From assembly GCA_964617665.1 (NCBI GenBank), contig CAZUAH010000361.1, positions 1 through 13,923 on the forward strand: DNA of 13,923 nucleotides, written 5' to 3'. The DNA comes from JADHUC01 sp964617665. GTDB taxonomy: Bacteria > Planctomycetota > Planctomycetia > Pirellulales > Pirellulaceae. Positions 13,292 to 13,923 of the stretch are shown here, in pieces (within the stretch, counting starts at the first letter, position 1; every line of letters begins with the position of its first letter). Made by a program: the position numbers and the translations under genes. The notes under the pieces were generated by a model. That model was not told where the DNA came from. It ran no database searches and worked only from the letters and a program-made list of their open reading frames with translations.

Positions 13292-13393
13292 ATGCACACC
13301 ATGGTGGTTTCGCTGGTGTCTGCCCTCGTCGTGGCGTCATGCGTTGGGTGCGCCCATGTGGCGGGGCGCGATGGGTCGTCCGCAGTGCCCTAG
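13292..13393 (+). CDS. 33-residue lipoprotein-signal-like peptide
   Basis: ATG 13292 (or ATG 13301, same frame) opens a frame whose product is essentially a bacterial lipoprotein signal: MHTMVVSLVSALVVASCVGCAHVAG with a lipobox-like VASC or CVGC, ending at TAG 13391-13393 after a few polar residues. A GCGAG stretch precedes the start. It may be a genuine tiny lipoprotein, the remnant of a larger one, or a chance hydrophobic frame. A gene for a secreted protein follows 56 bp later on the same strand. Confidence 0.35.
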   Translation: MHTMVVSLVSALVVASCVGCAHVAGRDGSSAVP

Positions 13394-13449
13394 TTCCATG
13401 CGTGAACGAGATCGAGAACTGATCTATTGGCGATCCTGAGGGATGAATC

Positions 13450-13923
13450 ATGAAGATAGTCTTTGCATTTGTCGCTGGCATAGTAGCTGCGCTCGCCTCG
13501 ATGGCCTTTGCCGTGGAACGCGAATCATCTGCCTTGTGCGACACGATTGAATTTCAAGGGAAGACGTGGAAACACAATCCAGATAACCGTGTTGCTGTTG
13601 AAGAGTATCGCGGAAATGCCGCTCTCCATCTGTATGGAGGCGACAAGCCGGCATATCTCTCTGGGGTGAAGTTTCGGGAAGGGGCGTTAGAGGTCGATCT
13701 TGCACGGACAGATCGCAAGCCACCTGGAATCGGCTTTCGCGGCCGCGACAACGGAAACTGGCGTAATGTGATCCTGTTCAATCTCCGGAAGGCAGAGCAT
13801 CAGGACACGCGTGAATTCGTAGAACAGGTAGTTGTCACCCGCAGAAACGGCACAGTCCTCCTCCTGAACATCCGAACGCCTGATCCATGCAAGTGGTTAC
13901 ACGTTAAGGCTACGGTTCAGGGT
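13450..13923 (+). CDS. Secreted DUF1080-like (concanavalin-fold) protein, 3' end outside window
   Basis: The frame is open from ATG 13450 to the edge (158 codons). GAGGG at 13438-13442 gives a good ribosome binding site. Residues 1-21 form a signal peptide (KIVFAFVAGIVAALASMAFA), with cleavage likely after AFA. The visible mature part has the beta-sandwich pattern of the 3-keto-disaccharide hydrolase/DUF1080 or LamG-like domains: KFREGALEVDLARTD, GIGFRGRDNGNWRNVILFN, and WLHVKATVQG, where strand pairs bracket a carbohydrate-binding face. Such proteins are very abundant in planctomycetes and act outside the cytoplasmic membrane. The exact substrate cannot be told from this part. Confidence 0.8.
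   Translation, partial: MKIVFAFVAGIVAALASMAFAVERESSALCDTIEFQGKTWKHNPDNRVAVEEYRGNAALHLYGGDKPAYLSGVKFREGALEVDLARTDRKPPGIGFRGRDNGNWRNVILFNLRKAEHQDTREFVEQVVVTRRNGTVLLLNIRTPDPCKWLHVKATVQG

Overview
The window looks like a planctomycete chromosome, most likely from the Pirellulales side (Rhodopirellula/Blastopirellula-like). This rests on recognition, not on a search. Two small membrane proteins carry the NPY(Q/A)SP tag after or beside a zinc ribbon. One membrane-anchored protein has the GGPGSI...FP..(I/L)SLV..QT.EVHE.I domain that I associate with this phylum. The last gene has a secreted DUF1080-like fold. Genes are mostly solitary, oriented both ways, and separated by long gaps. A GC-rich hairpin repeat of a kind I recall from these genomes lies at 4.9-5.1 kb.

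Layout, left to right. Positions 1-52 are the 3' part of a tRNA-Phe(GAA) followed by a terminator. A transglutaminase-like protein lies on the minus strand (307-1056). Then come small plus-strand envelope genes: a zinc-ribbon NPYQSP membrane protein coupled to a lipoprotein (1443-2259), and a one-TM protein (2735-3235). They are followed by a WGR + SMI1/KNR4 (SUKH) + DUF4274-like protein (3425-4771). A short reading frame just after it runs into a duplicated 108-bp hairpin repeat (4885-5100), and its second copy is collapsed into G/C homopolymers. A second zinc-ribbon NPYASP membrane protein follows (5174-5752).

The best-defined functional block is 5971-8203. It holds an Rrf2 regulator with three candidate Fe-S cysteines and a near-consensus promoter, an ArsR-type regulator, a divergent CinA C-terminal (NMN deamidase-like) protein, and a HIGH-family nucleotidylyltransferase. 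The last two suggest pyridine-nucleotide or related cofactor salvage, with redox- or metal-responsive regulators upstream. Convergent to this block, overlapping by 4 bp, are methionyl-tRNA synthetase (metG, 9015-11054) and a downstream alpha/beta hydrolase (8200-9009), both on the minus strand.

The right end (11.2-13.9 kb) has a DUF4870 membrane protein and, divergent from it, a lipoyl/biotinyl-fold protein lacking the attachment lysine. A 54-residue protein with a strong ribosome binding site, too short for most ORF callers, is on the minus strand (12113-12277). About 1 kb without a supported gene follows, then a 33-residue lipoprotein-like peptide and the start of a secreted DUF1080-like protein that runs off the edge. 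I see no CRISPR array, transposase, phage or obvious defence island. The candidates most worth checking are the CinA-like/nucleotidylyltransferase pair, the WGR-SUKH-DUF4274 protein and the hidden 54-residue gene.
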